Positions 1 through 5,509 of a stretch of DNA of 8,014 bases are shown piece after piece. Position 1 is the stretch's first letter. Each line of letters begins with the position of its first letter. A program made the position numbers and the translations under genes. Under the pieces are notes generated by a model. That model did not search any database and had not been told where the DNA came from. It was given only the letters and a program-made list of their open reading frames with translations. This DNA is from Pseudomonadota bacterium (lineage in GTDB: Bacteria; Pseudomonadota; Alphaproteobacteria; Sphingomonadales; Sphingomonadaceae). The stretch is taken from the NCBI GenBank assembly GCA_023445495.1, contig JAEXLC010000166.1, positions 1-8,014 of the forward strand, written 5' to 3'.

Positions 1-60
1 CCCCCCCCCGCCCCCCCCCCCCGCCCCCCCGGCCCGGCCCCTCCACCCCTCGCTGCGCGA
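1..60. repeat. C-homopolymer / low-complexity tract
   Basis: The first ~30 bases are runs of 9, 12 and 7 C separated by single G residues, followed by more GC-only sequence. On the minus strand this is G-rich with several runs long enough for a G-quadruplex. It has no coding content. It lies next to a hairpin repeat and may be an expanded tail of that repeat. A homopolymer-length error in sequencing or assembly is also possible. Confidence 0.7.
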
Positions 61-68
61 GCGGTCCC

Positions 69-92
69 CCTCCCCGAGCAAGCTCGGGGAGG
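69..92. repeat. Intergenic hairpin repeat
   Basis: A perfect inverted repeat with 11-bp arms (CCTCCCCGAGC and its complement) and AA at the centre. The C-rich/G-rich arms with a neighbouring CCACCCC block resemble the hairpin elements at 5355-5391 and 7969-8005 in design, though not closely in sequence. It sits upstream of the P450 promoter region and could terminate transcription arriving from the left, but there is no T-tract on either side. Confidence 0.55.
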
Positions 93-122
93 ATTTAAAC
101 CCGCCCCCTATCACCTCTCACT

Positions 123-140
123 ATTGACACTTCTGTCAAT
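123..140 (+). promoter_or_regulatory. Candidate operator overlapping a -35 box, upstream of P450
   Basis: ATTGACA and its exact complement TGTCAAT are separated by CTTC, giving a perfect 7-bp inverted repeat centred 45 bp upstream of the P450 start. The left arm contains TTGACA, the consensus sigma-70 -35 hexamer; no good -10 stands at the matching distance (TATTCC at 145-150 is the nearest, with a short spacer). Palindromes of this size are typical operators for TetR-family regulators, which often control P450 and lipid-oxidation genes. The regulator family is inference; the palindrome is seen directly. Confidence 0.55.
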
Positions 141-165
141 TAAGTATTCCCTCTCCAAAAATGCA

Positions 166-172
166 GGAGAGG
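166..172 (+). promoter_or_regulatory. Shine-Dalgarno for P450
   Basis: GGAGAGG lies 4 nt before the ATG at 177. It supports that start over the out-of-frame ATG at 161 and the internal in-frame ATG at 216. Confidence 0.7.
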
Positions 173-176
173 CAGG

Positions 177-1418
177 ATGGCTACGCTTGCGACGGAAACC
201 GCGGCACCCGGCAGCATGAGCATCGATCCGCTCGACGTCAGCCGCCCCGAGCTCTACCGCGACGACACCTGGCACGAGCCCTTCCGCGAGCTGCGCGCCC
301 GCGGCGGCATCCATTATACCGAGCAGAGCGCCTTCGGCCCCTTCTGGTCGATCACCACCTACAAGCCGCTCGTCCAGGTCGAGTCGCTGCCCGAGATCTT
401 CTCGTCCGAGGCCGGCGGCATCACCATCGCCGACATGGCCGAGGGTGACATCAAGATGCCGATGTTCATCGCGATGGACCGGCCCAAGCACACCGATCAG
501 CGCCGCACCGTCGCCCCCGCCTTCACGCCGAGCGAGATGGTGCGGATGACCGACAATATCCGGATGCGCACCGCCGAGATCCTCGATTCGCTCCCCGTCG
601 GCCAGGAATTCGACTGGGTCGACCAGGTCTCGATCGAGCTGACCACCCAGATGCTGGCCTTGCTGTTCGACTTCCCCTGGGAGGAGCGCCGCAAGCTCAC
701 CTACTGGTCCGACTGGGCCGGCGACATCGAGATCGCCAAGGACCCCGTCCGCAAGGAGGAGCGCCGCCAGATCCTATTCGAATGCGCCGCCTATTTCGGC
801 AATCTCTGGCAGGGCAAGGTCGGCAAGGAGCCGACCCCCGACCTGATCTCGATGATGATCCATTCGGACGCGATGAATCACATGGACCAGATGGAGTTCC
901 TCGGGAACCTCATCCTGCTGATCGTCGGCGGCAACGATACCACCCGCAATTCGATGAGCGCCTATGCCTGGGGGCTCAACCAGTTCCCCGAGGAGCGCGC
1001 CAAGCTCGAAGCCAATCCCGGCCTGATCGGCAATGCCACGCAGGAGATCATCCGCTGGCAGACCCCGCTCTCGCACATGCGCCGCACCGCGACCCAGGAT
1101 ACCGAGCTCGACGGCCACAAGATCCGCGAGGGCGACAAGCTCGGCCTCTGGTACATCTCGGCGAATCGCGACGAGAGCGTCTTCGAGAATGCCGACAGCA
1201 TCATCGTCGATCGCGAGAATGCCCGCCGCCATCTCGCCTTCGGCCACGGCATCCATCGCTGCGTCGGCGCCCGCCTCGCCGAGCTGCAGATCGGCGTGCT
1301 GATGGAGGAAATGGCCAAGCGCCGCCTGCGCGTGAACGTCACCGGCGAACCCGAGCGCGTCGCCGCCTGCTTCGTGCACGGGTACAAGAAGATGGCCGTG
1401 GAGCTGAGCCACTATTGA
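177..1418 (+). CDS. Cytochrome P450, CYP153 family (alkane/fatty-acid terminal hydroxylase type)
   Basis: A complete 413-aa soluble bacterial P450. The I-helix oxygen-activation motif is GGNDTT (251-256), the K-helix ExxR is E290-I-I-R293, and the haem-binding loop is FGHGIHRCVG (355-364) with Cys362 as the axial thiolate. Stretches such as FGPFWSIT (53-60), MFIAMDRPKH (96-105), LLIVGGNDTTRNSM (247-260), EIIRWQTPL (290-298) and the C-terminal FVHGYKKM are hallmarks of CYP153. That family performs NAD(P)H-dependent terminal hydroxylation of medium-chain alkanes, cyclic alkanes or fatty acids, with electrons from a ferredoxin and ferredoxin reductase. Neither partner is in this window; the next gene is msrB, so they must be encoded elsewhere or to the left. 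There is no membrane anchor, so the enzyme is cytosolic. Family assignment is strong; subfamily and substrate cannot be told. A perfect inverted repeat upstream suggests repressor control. Confidence 0.95.
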   Translation: MATLATETAAPGSMSIDPLDVSRPELYRDDTWHEPFRELRARGGIHYTEQSAFGPFWSITTYKPLVQVESLPEIFSSEAGGITIADMAEGDIKMPMFIAMDRPKHTDQRRTVAPAFTPSEMVRMTDNIRMRTAEILDSLPVGQEFDWVDQVSIELTTQMLALLFDFPWEERRKLTYWSDWAGDIEIAKDPVRKEERRQILFECAAYFGNLWQGKVGKEPTPDLISMMIHSDAMNHMDQMEFLGNLILLIVGGNDTTRNSMSAYAWGLNQFPEERAKLEANPGLIGNATQEIIRWQTPLSHMRRTATQDTELDGHKIREGDKLGLWYISANRDESVFENADSIIVDRENARRHLAFGHGIHRCVGARLAELQIGVLMEEMAKRRLRVNVTGEPERVAACFVHGYKKMAVELSHY

Positions 1419-1424
1419 CCTTCC

Positions 1425-1514
1425 CCGTCATGCTGAACTTGTTTCAGCATCCAACGCGCCTCCAGCGATACCGCCTGGGGAGAGTTGGACCCTGAAACAA
1501 GTTCAGGGTGACGG
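1425..1514. repeat. REPIN-like element, copy A
   Basis: A ~90-bp element starting CCGTCA and ending TGACGG. Each end holds a hairpin. The left one is ATGCTGAA-CTTGT-TTCAGCAT. The right one, read on the minus strand, is ACCCTGAA-CTTGT-TTCAGGGT. The two hairpins face each other, as in REP doublets (REPINs). It begins 6 bp after the P450 stop, where it may protect the 3' end of the mRNA. Its reverse complement matches copy B at 2062-2151 almost exactly over the outer ~36 and ~30 bp, with a divergent middle. No RAYT transposase is present in the window. Confidence 0.85.
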
Positions 1515-1555
1515 CGGGGCTGGACGGTAGCCCTGTCCCTCCCCACATCCCTTCC

Positions 1556-2038
1556 ATGGAAACCAACCGCCGCAGCTTCCTCACGATCGCCGGCCTCGGC
1601 GCCCTCACTGCCGCCTGCGGAGGCGCGCCTGCCGAGGCGGCGCAGAAATTCCCCTTCACCCTGAGCGATGCCGAGTGGCGCAAGCGGCTCAGCCCCGCCG
1701 CCTATCGCGTGCTGCGCCAGGGCGCGACCGAGTACGCCTATTCGAGCCCGCTCAACAAGGAGCACCGCGCCGGCACCTTCACCTGCGCCGGCTGCGCGCT
1801 GCCGCTGTTCAGCTCCACCACCAAGTTCGACAGCGGCACCGGCTGGCCGAGCTTCTGGCAGCCGCTCCCCAACGCAGTGGTCACCGATGCCGACAACACG
1901 CTCGGCATGAGCCGCACCGAAGTCCGCTGCCGCCGCTGCGGCGGCCATCTCGGCCATGTCTTCGACGACGGCCCCCGCCCCACCGGCAAGCGCTACTGCA
2001 TGAACGGCGTGGCGCTGGCCTTCGTGGCGAAGGCCTGA
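1556..2038 (+). CDS. msrB: Peptide-methionine (R)-S-oxide reductase MsrB, Tat-exported
   Basis: A 160-aa protein with a complete MsrB domain from about residue 34. It reduces methionine-R-sulfoxide in oxidised proteins. Two zinc-binding CxxC pairs are visible (C77/C80 and C125/C128). So are the signatures FDSGTGWPSFW (91-101) and GGHLGHVFDDGP (129-140), and the catalytic cysteine C148 in RYCMNG. The N-terminus TNRRSFL (3-9) followed by a hydrophobic stretch and C21 is a twin-arginine signal. TAAC is only a weak lipobox, so lipoprotein anchoring is possible but uncertain. The domain should act in the periplasm, repairing envelope proteins. The start at 1556 puts the RR motif in the right place; the in-frame GTG at 1508 lies inside a repeat and is rejected. 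No Shine-Dalgarno precedes the ATG (upstream is pyrimidine-rich), so initiation may be weak. The gene is flanked on both sides by inverted REPIN copies and is 137 bp from the P450, so co-transcription is possible but a functional link is not evident. Confidence 0.93.
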   Translation: METNRRSFLTIAGLGALTAACGGAPAEAAQKFPFTLSDAEWRKRLSPAAYRVLRQGATEYAYSSPLNKEHRAGTFTCAGCALPLFSSTTKFDSGTGWPSFWQPLPNAVVTDADNTLGMSRTEVRCRRCGGHLGHVFDDGPRPTGKRYCMNGVALAFVAKA

Positions 2039-2061
2039 AAGTCACACGCGCCAGCCACAGG

Positions 2062-2151
2062 CCGTCACCCTGAACTTGTTTCAGGGTCCAACTCTCCACC
2101 CAGGATATCGCCTGAGGCAGGTTGGATGCTGAAACAAGTTCAGCATGACGC
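2062..2151. repeat. REPIN-like element, copy B (inverted relative to copy A)
   Basis: A ~90-bp element with the ACCCTGAA/TTCAGGGT hairpin at its left end and the ATGCTGAA/TTCAGCAT hairpin at its right end, each with a CTTGT loop. It is the reverse complement of copy A at 1425-1514. The outer parts are identical apart from the last base, and the inner ~25 bp differ by small indels and substitutions. It begins 23 bp after the msrB stop. Confidence 0.85.
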
Positions 2152-2170
2152 GGCTTGGGAACCGGATACG

Positions 2171-2194
2171 AAAAAGCCCGGCACTGCCGGGCTT
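2171..2194 (-). terminator. Intrinsic terminator of the CHAP-domain gene
   Basis: A 9-bp stem (AAGCCCGGC pairing with GCCGGGCTT) with a 3-nt loop. On the minus strand it ends in a run of five T, partly within the stem. It lies 27 bp past the stop codon of the minus-strand gene that ends at 2222. On the plus strand only a weak T-poor tail follows, so termination of msrB here would be less efficient. Confidence 0.8.
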
Positions 2195-2221
2195 CTCCAA
2201 TTCCGATCCTGACCGACCAGC

Positions 2222-2791
2222 TTAGCCCGCGTCGGGCGTCTCGTTCTTGGCGTTGGCCATCACGTCGCTCAGGTCGAGGTCGAGCGACGGCTTGAAGTCG
2301 TCTTCGTCGAAGTCGCGCGGCGCGCCGCCCGAATAGATGAAGCCGTTGACCGGATAGACCGAGGTGCCGAGACCGCCGACCGGCGCGAACCACACCTTCA
2401 CTTCGCTCCAGTCGCCCGCGGCCGACACGTCCACCGCGCGGACATTGCGCTCGATGCCGCCGGCGCGCGACCAGTTGGCATGGGTGAGCAGCACTTCGCG
2501 GTCGCTGACGATCTGGCTGACCATCGCGACGTGACCGAGCGGCATCTTCGAGGTGCGCTGGAACGACATCACCGAACCGACCTTCGGGGCCTCGCCGCGC
2601 TGGTAGCGGCCGGCGGCCTGGTTCCACCAGGTCCAGGCATTGCCGTGGATGTTCACGCCGCTGATCTCGCGGGCATAGGGCGCGCACTGCCAGAAGGTAC
2701 GGCCCTTGGCCGAAGCCGCCTGCGGGGCGGCCATCATCAGGGTGCAAACAGCCATCAGCGCGAGACGCGCTGCGAGAACACGGAAATTCAT
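2222..2791 (-). CDS. Secreted CHAP-domain protein (putative peptidoglycan amidase/endopeptidase)
   Basis: 189 aa. Residues 1-28 form a Sec signal peptide with a hydrophobic core and an ASA cleavage site before Lys29. The CHAP (NlpC/P60-like cysteine amidohydrolase) domain follows. The probable catalytic Cys36 is in WQCAPYAREISGV, the WTWW block is at 53-56, a turn leads to GHVAMVSQIV (86-95) with the probable catalytic His87, and LTHANW (102-107) may supply the third, polar residue. Proteins of this type cleave peptide cross-links or amide bonds in peptidoglycan, or process related substrates, in the periplasm. The C-terminus (about 158-189) is acidic and probably disordered. The ATG at 2791 has a G-run (2795-2800) 3 nt upstream as its likely ribosome site. 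It is monocistronic, ended by the terminator at 2171-2194, and divergent from the gene at 3228. Candidate -10 boxes on the minus strand are TATACT (2852-2857) and TATGAT (2839-2844), without a clear -35. Substrate is not predictable. Confidence 0.88.
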   Translation of the reverse strand: MNFRVLAARLALMAVCTLMMAAPQAASAKGRTFWQCAPYAREISGVNIHGNAWTWWNQAAGRYQRGEAPKVGSVMSFQRTSKMPLGHVAMVSQIVSDREVLLTHANWSRAGGIERNVRAVDVSAAGDWSEVKVWFAPVGGLGTSVYPVNGFIYSGGAPRDFDEDDFKPSLDLDLSDVMANAKNETPDAG

Positions 2792-3127
2792 GGACCCCCC
2801 GGTCAGGAAGCAGTCAGGTGTTGAATGCGACTGACCAGATCATAGGACGTAAGTATAGGGCTGCGGTTCACCGATCCGACGAACCGTTGCGACGAGCCGA
2901 TGACTTGCAGATGAACGGCGATTCCGGGGGAACTTTGCTCCTACCGGCACCCCTTCCCCACCCCCGCACGCGCGAAGGCCGTGCCGTTCCGCCTCCGTAC
3001 GAACCCCGATCCGGATACGCCCCGAATGGGCAATTTCCTGTCGCAAGGCCATCAGGTGGCGTGGTTTTCCACAAGCGCCCCTTCGATTCATCGCATCGAT
3101 GTTGCGCTGCGGAATCACTTGGTCTCC

Positions 3128-3133
3128 TATAAT
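3128..3133 (+). promoter_or_regulatory. -10 promoter element for gene at 3228
   Basis: A perfect TATAAT in otherwise GC-rich DNA, about 95 bp upstream of the start at 3228. No good -35 lies 16-18 bp upstream; TTGCGC at 3102-3107 is 20 bp away, which is too long. A transcript would start near 3140 and have a leader of roughly 90 nt. Poor -35 conservation may mean activator dependence. Confidence 0.5.
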
Positions 3134-3152
3134 GAACAGGGGACAAACGGCA

Positions 3153-3172
3153 GGTTAAGCAGCCCGTTAACC
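3153..3172. promoter_or_regulatory. GGTTAA-N8-TTAACC palindrome (CtrA-like)
   Basis: GGTTAA and TTAACC form a perfect 6-bp inverted repeat with 8 bp between them, just downstream of the predicted transcription start. It also reads as TTAA-N8-TTAACC, one base wider than the known CtrA consensus TTAA-N7-TTAA. A binding site for CtrA or another regulator is a guess. Confidence 0.35.
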
Positions 3173-3227
3173 ATATGGGCGCATCATCTGCTTCGGAGGG
3201 TCACGATTGGGGTGGGAGTTTTGAACG

Positions 3228-3779
3228 ATGGGAGCACGAGCTAAACCGGCAGAAGGCGCGATGACGCTGGCCGAAATGAAGGAATTTGCGGGTTTCAGCG
3301 CCGCCACGCAGCGCTACATCCGCCGCTCGCTCGACATTGGTCTCGAGCGCGAAGACGCGATGCTCCGCTGGTCGCGCGACGTGGTCGAAGCCGCCAGCAT
3401 CCGCGCCCAGGCCCATATCTATGAGCGCCTCCAGGAAGTCCGCGCGCTGGTGCCCGATGACAGCGACCTCGATACGATCGAGCCGTTCCTGTCGCCGCTG
3501 GTCGCGATCGCCGCGTTCGACCTCAGCCAGGGCCGCCTCACCAGCTTCTCGAGCTTCCGCTTCCTCTACGAGCGGCTGATCGGTGCCGAAGTGCGCCCGT
3601 GGCTGCCCTCGGCCTTCTGCGCCGCCGCCTCGCTGCCGCACCTCCACCCGGACCTGCGCCGCAAGCTGCTCCAGTCGATCAGCGAAGCCGCCGCGACCGC
3701 CTCGGGCTGGTCGAACCGCCAGCCGAGCTTCTACCCGGCCTGGGTGGAAAAGGTCGACTCGGCCGCGCTTCCGAACTGA
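3228..3779 (+). CDS. Hypothetical protein, helical, unrecognised
   Basis: 183 aa. I do not recognise a family. The composition is that of a soluble, mostly helical cytosolic protein: no signal peptide, no membrane span, regular heptad-like stretches around residues 28-65 (e.g. RRSLDIGLEREDAMLRW) and a proline/aromatic C-terminus (QPSFYPAWVEKV, 165-176). Codon choice matches its neighbours, which supports real coding. Two starts are plausible. The ATG at 3228 has GGGAG 9 nt upstream. The ATG at 3261 (residue 12) has AGAAGG 4 nt upstream and would begin MTLAEMKEF, where the structured part appears to begin; I keep the longer form. It is preceded by a consensus -10 and a CtrA-like palindrome and faces the convergent extensin-like gene 41 bp away. 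Its upstream signals suggest regulated expression; the function is unknown. Confidence 0.75.
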   Translation: MGARAKPAEGAMTLAEMKEFAGFSAATQRYIRRSLDIGLEREDAMLRWSRDVVEAASIRAQAHIYERLQEVRALVPDDSDLDTIEPFLSPLVAIAAFDLSQGRLTSFSSFRFLYERLIGAEVRPWLPSAFCAAASLPHLHPDLRRKLLQSISEAAATASGWSNRQPSFYPAWVEKVDSAALPN

Positions 3780-3788
3780 TCCGATCTC

Positions 3789-3813
3789 TCCTCCCTCGCG
3801 AAGCGGGGGAGGA
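3789..3813. repeat. Hairpin between convergent genes
   Basis: An 11-bp stem (TCCTCCCTCGC with GCGGGGGAGGA, one G-T wobble) and a GAA loop. It lies in the 41-bp gap between the stops of the genes at 3228-3779 and 3821-4546. There is no T-run after the stem on either strand, so it is not a textbook intrinsic terminator. It resembles the C/G-arm hairpin at 69-92 and may be a repeat remnant serving as a two-way barrier. Confidence 0.5.
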
Positions 3814-3820
3814 AAAAGGG

Positions 3821-4546
3821 CTACCTGCACGCCCGCCACCCCATCTCGCCGCGCGCGGCCTCGTCGAGATGCAGATGATCGCGGTGCGCGGCGTTGTAGT
3901 CCGGCGAGAGCACCGTCGAGAACAGCTTGCACGCGCCCGTCCGCACCTCGCGCAGAAACGCCGCCTTCGCCCCGCCCTCGCCCCAGTCCTTCAGCACGCT
4001 GATCCGCGTCCCGTCCGCCAGCCGGAATCCCGCCACGTCGAGCGCATCCGCCGTCGCATGCTCGCTCCAGTCGCCCGCGCTGCGCCCGTACATCCGCCGG
4101 CACGAATAGCTGCCGAGATGCGCGATCTCCGCCACCTGCACCCCGAAATGCTTCTGCGCCGCCGGCTGGACCACCTCCCATTCCCATAGCGACAGCGCCG
4201 CCGCGACCGGGCAGGAGGTGCCGAGATTGGCCGGACTCATCGCGATCCCCCGCGAGCCGCCCGGCAGCAGCCGCACCCCGTCGCCATAGCCACAGGCGGG
4301 ATCGCTCCCCTGCACCGGCGCCAGCGCGGTGTAGCGCACCCCGGCCGAGCGCAGCAGCACCCGGCATCCGGCATAATCGTCGCCCAGCCCGGCGAGCTTG
4401 CGCCCGGTGAACATGCCGATCGGCTGGCTCAGGTCGAGCCGGGTCCAGGGCAGGTCCTGCGGCCGCCCGCGCAGCACCGCCCAGCCGAGGAACAGCCCGA
4501 ACAGCAGCAGCATCGCCAGGAGCGTCCAGCCGATCGCCCGGCGCAC
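3821..4546 (-). CDS. Extensin-like C-terminal domain protein (M15-like peptidase fold), membrane-anchored
   Basis: About 241 aa from a GTG start. Residues 4-25 (AIGWTLLAMLLLFGLFLGWAVL within the N-terminus) form one hydrophobic segment, so it is anchored to the inner membrane facing the periplasm or secreted. The rest matches the extensin-like_C family of proteobacteria. It has six cysteines (C61, C85, C112, C149, C206, C240), probably disulfide-bonded, GSYSCRRMYGR (145-155), SEHATADALDV (161-171) and HRDHLHLD (221-228). SxHxxxxAxD plus HxH recalls the zinc site of M15 D-Ala-D-Ala peptidases, with H163, D170 and H226 as likely ligands, so a cell-wall role is plausible but not proven. Start choice: upstream of the domain there is no ATG before the TM segment. 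GTG at 4546 is 5 bp after the Nudix stop, TTG at 4555 overlaps that stop, and ATG at 4513 would cut into the membrane segment. It is translated with the Nudix gene, probably by coupling. Confidence 0.85.
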   Translation of the reverse strand: MRRAIGWTLLAMLLLFGLFLGWAVLRGRPQDLPWTRLDLSQPIGMFTGRKLAGLGDDYAGCRVLLRSAGVRYTALAPVQGSDPACGYGDGVRLLPGGSRGIAMSPANLGTSCPVAAALSLWEWEVVQPAAQKHFGVQVAEIAHLGSYSCRRMYGRSAGDWSEHATADALDVAGFRLADGTRISVLKDWGEGGAKAAFLREVRTGACKLFSTVLSPDYNAAHRDHLHLDEAARGEMGWRACR

Positions 4547-4551
4547 CCGCC

Positions 4552-5295
4552 TCAAATGCGAACCGCGTCTTCCAGCCGCTGCGAAGTGATCGGATAGCCG
4601 AGATCGTCGGGGATGCAGAGCCGCCGCTCGCCGTCCCGCGCCTCGATCCACGGCGTCACAATGCGGATCGGGTGCGCCCGCGCATCGGCCACCGCGTCGT
4701 CGAAGCTCGCATAGAGCGCCAGCCGGTCGAGGTTGCGCCGGGTCGGGAAGATGATGTGCGCCTCGCCCCGGTCCGCCGCGTCGAGCACCGCCTGCGCGCT
4801 CGCCCAGAACACCCGGACATTCTCGTTGCCGTCGACCAGCGGTTCGGCCCCTTTCGGCGCCCGCGCCAGGTAGAAGCGCGTGTCGAACACCTTGTGATGC
4901 ACCCCCGCCGGCAGCCAGCGCGAAAAGGGCACCAGCGCATCGAGGTCGAGCGCCGCGCCCGCCTCGTCGAGCAATTCCCCCATCGCCTCGCCGGCATAGA
5001 GCCGCGCGCGCAGCGCCAGCATGTCGCCCGCCGGCGCCAGCCCGACCGCGACCCCCGCCTCCTCCAGCGTCTCGCGGATCGCCCCGATCCGCGCGGCATT
5101 CTCGTCCAGATCGCCGGGATGCAGCGCCGCCAGCGCGAAATCGCCCGGATCGACTCGCCCGCCGGGAAACACCAAGGCCCCACCGGCAAACGACATCGCC
5201 GCCGCCCGCTCGACCATCAGCAGCTCGGGCGGCCCCTGCTCGGCCTCGCGCATCACGATCACGGTCGCCGCGGGAATCGCCTGTTCGTCGGTCAT
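4552..5295 (-). CDS. Nudix hydrolase, NUDT19/CoA-diphosphatase-like
   Basis: 247 aa, cytosolic. The Nudix box is split. FPGGRVDPGDF (43-53) starts it and AIRETLEEAGV (72-82) ends it, giving the REUXEEXGU part with E75, E78 and E79 as metal ligands. About 14 extra residues lie between, compared with the canonical GX5EX7REUXEEXGU spacing. An insertion at this place is characteristic of NUDT19/RP2p-like proteins, a family linked to CoA and acyl-CoA diphosphate hydrolysis. The substrate here is inferred only from that likeness. The beta-strand start AATVIVMRE (9-17) and the later HIIFPTRRNLDRLALY block fit this subgroup. ATG at 5295 is used; upstream sequence is pyrimidine-rich with no Shine-Dalgarno. 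It is the first gene of a two-gene unit with the extensin-like gene, whose coding begins within a few bases of this stop. Confidence 0.9.
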   Translation of the reverse strand: MTDEQAIPAATVIVMREAEQGPPELLMVERAAAMSFAGGALVFPGGRVDPGDFALAALHPGDLDENAARIGAIRETLEEAGVAVGLAPAGDMLALRARLYAGEAMGELLDEAGAALDLDALVPFSRWLPAGVHHKVFDTRFYLARAPKGAEPLVDGNENVRVFWASAQAVLDAADRGEAHIIFPTRRNLDRLALYASFDDAVADARAHPIRIVTPWIEARDGERRLCIPDDLGYPITSQRLEDAVRI

Positions 5296-5354
5296 GGGCG
5301 GAGGGTACCGCGCTCAGGGGACGATTTGAAAGCCATCCTAGCATCCTTCTTGCT

Positions 5355-5391
5355 CCCCTCCCTGCAAGGGAGGGGCTGGGGGTGGGTGGCG
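5355..5391. repeat. G-rich hairpin repeat, copy 1
   Basis: A hairpin with 9-bp arms CCCCTCCCT / AGGGAGGGG and a 3-nt centre, followed by a G-rich tail ending GGGTGGGTGGCG. It is identical over 37 bp, apart from one base, to 7969-8005 (direct repeat). Its first 33 bp recur inverted at 5461-5493. It lies between the Nudix gene start and the terminator of the lactonase gene. Confidence 0.85.
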
Positions 5392-5423
5392 AGCGGAGCG
5401 AGCTCAGCGAGCTGGCCCATGAG

Positions 5424-5459
5424 AAAAGGAAAGGCCGGGCATCGAGCCCGGCCTTTCCT
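5424..5459 (-). terminator. Intrinsic terminator of the lactonase operon
   Basis: A very strong stem of 14 bp (AGGAAAGGCCGGGC with its exact complement) and a 5-nt loop. On the minus strand it is followed by TTTTC. It lies about 50 bp past the stop of the minus-strand gene at 5510-6529 and isolates that operon from the Nudix gene. It is nested exactly between the two inverted copies of the G-rich hairpin repeat. Confidence 0.85.
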
Positions 5460-5460
5460 A

Positions 5461-5493
5461 ACCCACCCCTAACCCCTCCCTTGCAGGGAGGGG
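5461..5493. repeat. G-rich hairpin repeat, copy 2 (inverted)
   Basis: The inverted partner of 5355-5387: ACCCACCCC, then a short AT-containing junction, then the CCCCTCCCT/AGGGAGGGG hairpin. The two copies could pair into a ~33-bp outer stem enclosing the terminator at 5424-5459. Confidence 0.8.
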
Positions 5494-5509
5494 AATTTGA
5501 GTGACGGCA

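Larger units (their letters stand above)
2792..3227. other. Divergent intergenic region
   Basis: 436 bp between the CHAP gene and the gene at 3228. No convincing ORF with coding character is seen. It holds candidate -10 boxes for the minus-strand gene near 2839-2857 and a consensus TATAAT for the plus strand at 3128-3133. It also holds three GANTC sites (2920, 3085, 3112), a DnaA-box-like TTTTCCACA at 3065-3073 and a GGTTAA/TTAACC palindrome at 3153-3172. These together resemble a cell-cycle-regulated alphaproteobacterial promoter region, but each signal alone is weak. Confidence 0.5.

Noticed and set aside
774..1412. Long frames antisense or out of frame to the P450 and other genes
   Set aside because: High GC content removes stop codons. 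Their translations are low-complexity Arg/Ala/Pro/Asp-rich and match no family, while the opposite frame has a clear protein.
1508..1555. GTG at 1508 as the msrB start
   Set aside because: It lies inside REPIN copy A and adds 16 residues that displace the RR signal motif from the N-terminus.
177..2038. P450-msrB as a functional operon
   Set aside because: The 137-bp gap contains a REPIN and there is no obvious biochemical link. Co-transcription cannot be excluded but is not supported.
1881..2747. 288-aa minus-strand frame across the CHAP gene and msrB end
   Set aside because: It runs through the REPIN and the terminator (giving the typical ELVSAS/LKQVQ repeat translation) and shadows the CHAP gene, which has a signal peptide and motif in its own frame.
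3065..3073. Replication origin because of TTTTCCACA
   Set aside because: A single DnaA-like box without an AT-rich unwinding region, box cluster or dnaA/parAB neighbours.
3821..5344. A single 507-aa minus-strand reading frame covering both the Nudix and extensin-like genes
   Set aside because: Only the C-terminal part (from about 4546) has real protein character. The upstream part is an Arg/Gly/Ala-rich shadow of the Nudix gene in another frame, whose own frame has a complete Nudix domain.
5355..5493. Insertion sequence with terminal inverted repeats
   Set aside because: Only ~140 bp, the inner part is a terminator, there is no transposase and no clear target-site duplication. It is better described as repeat copies around a terminator.
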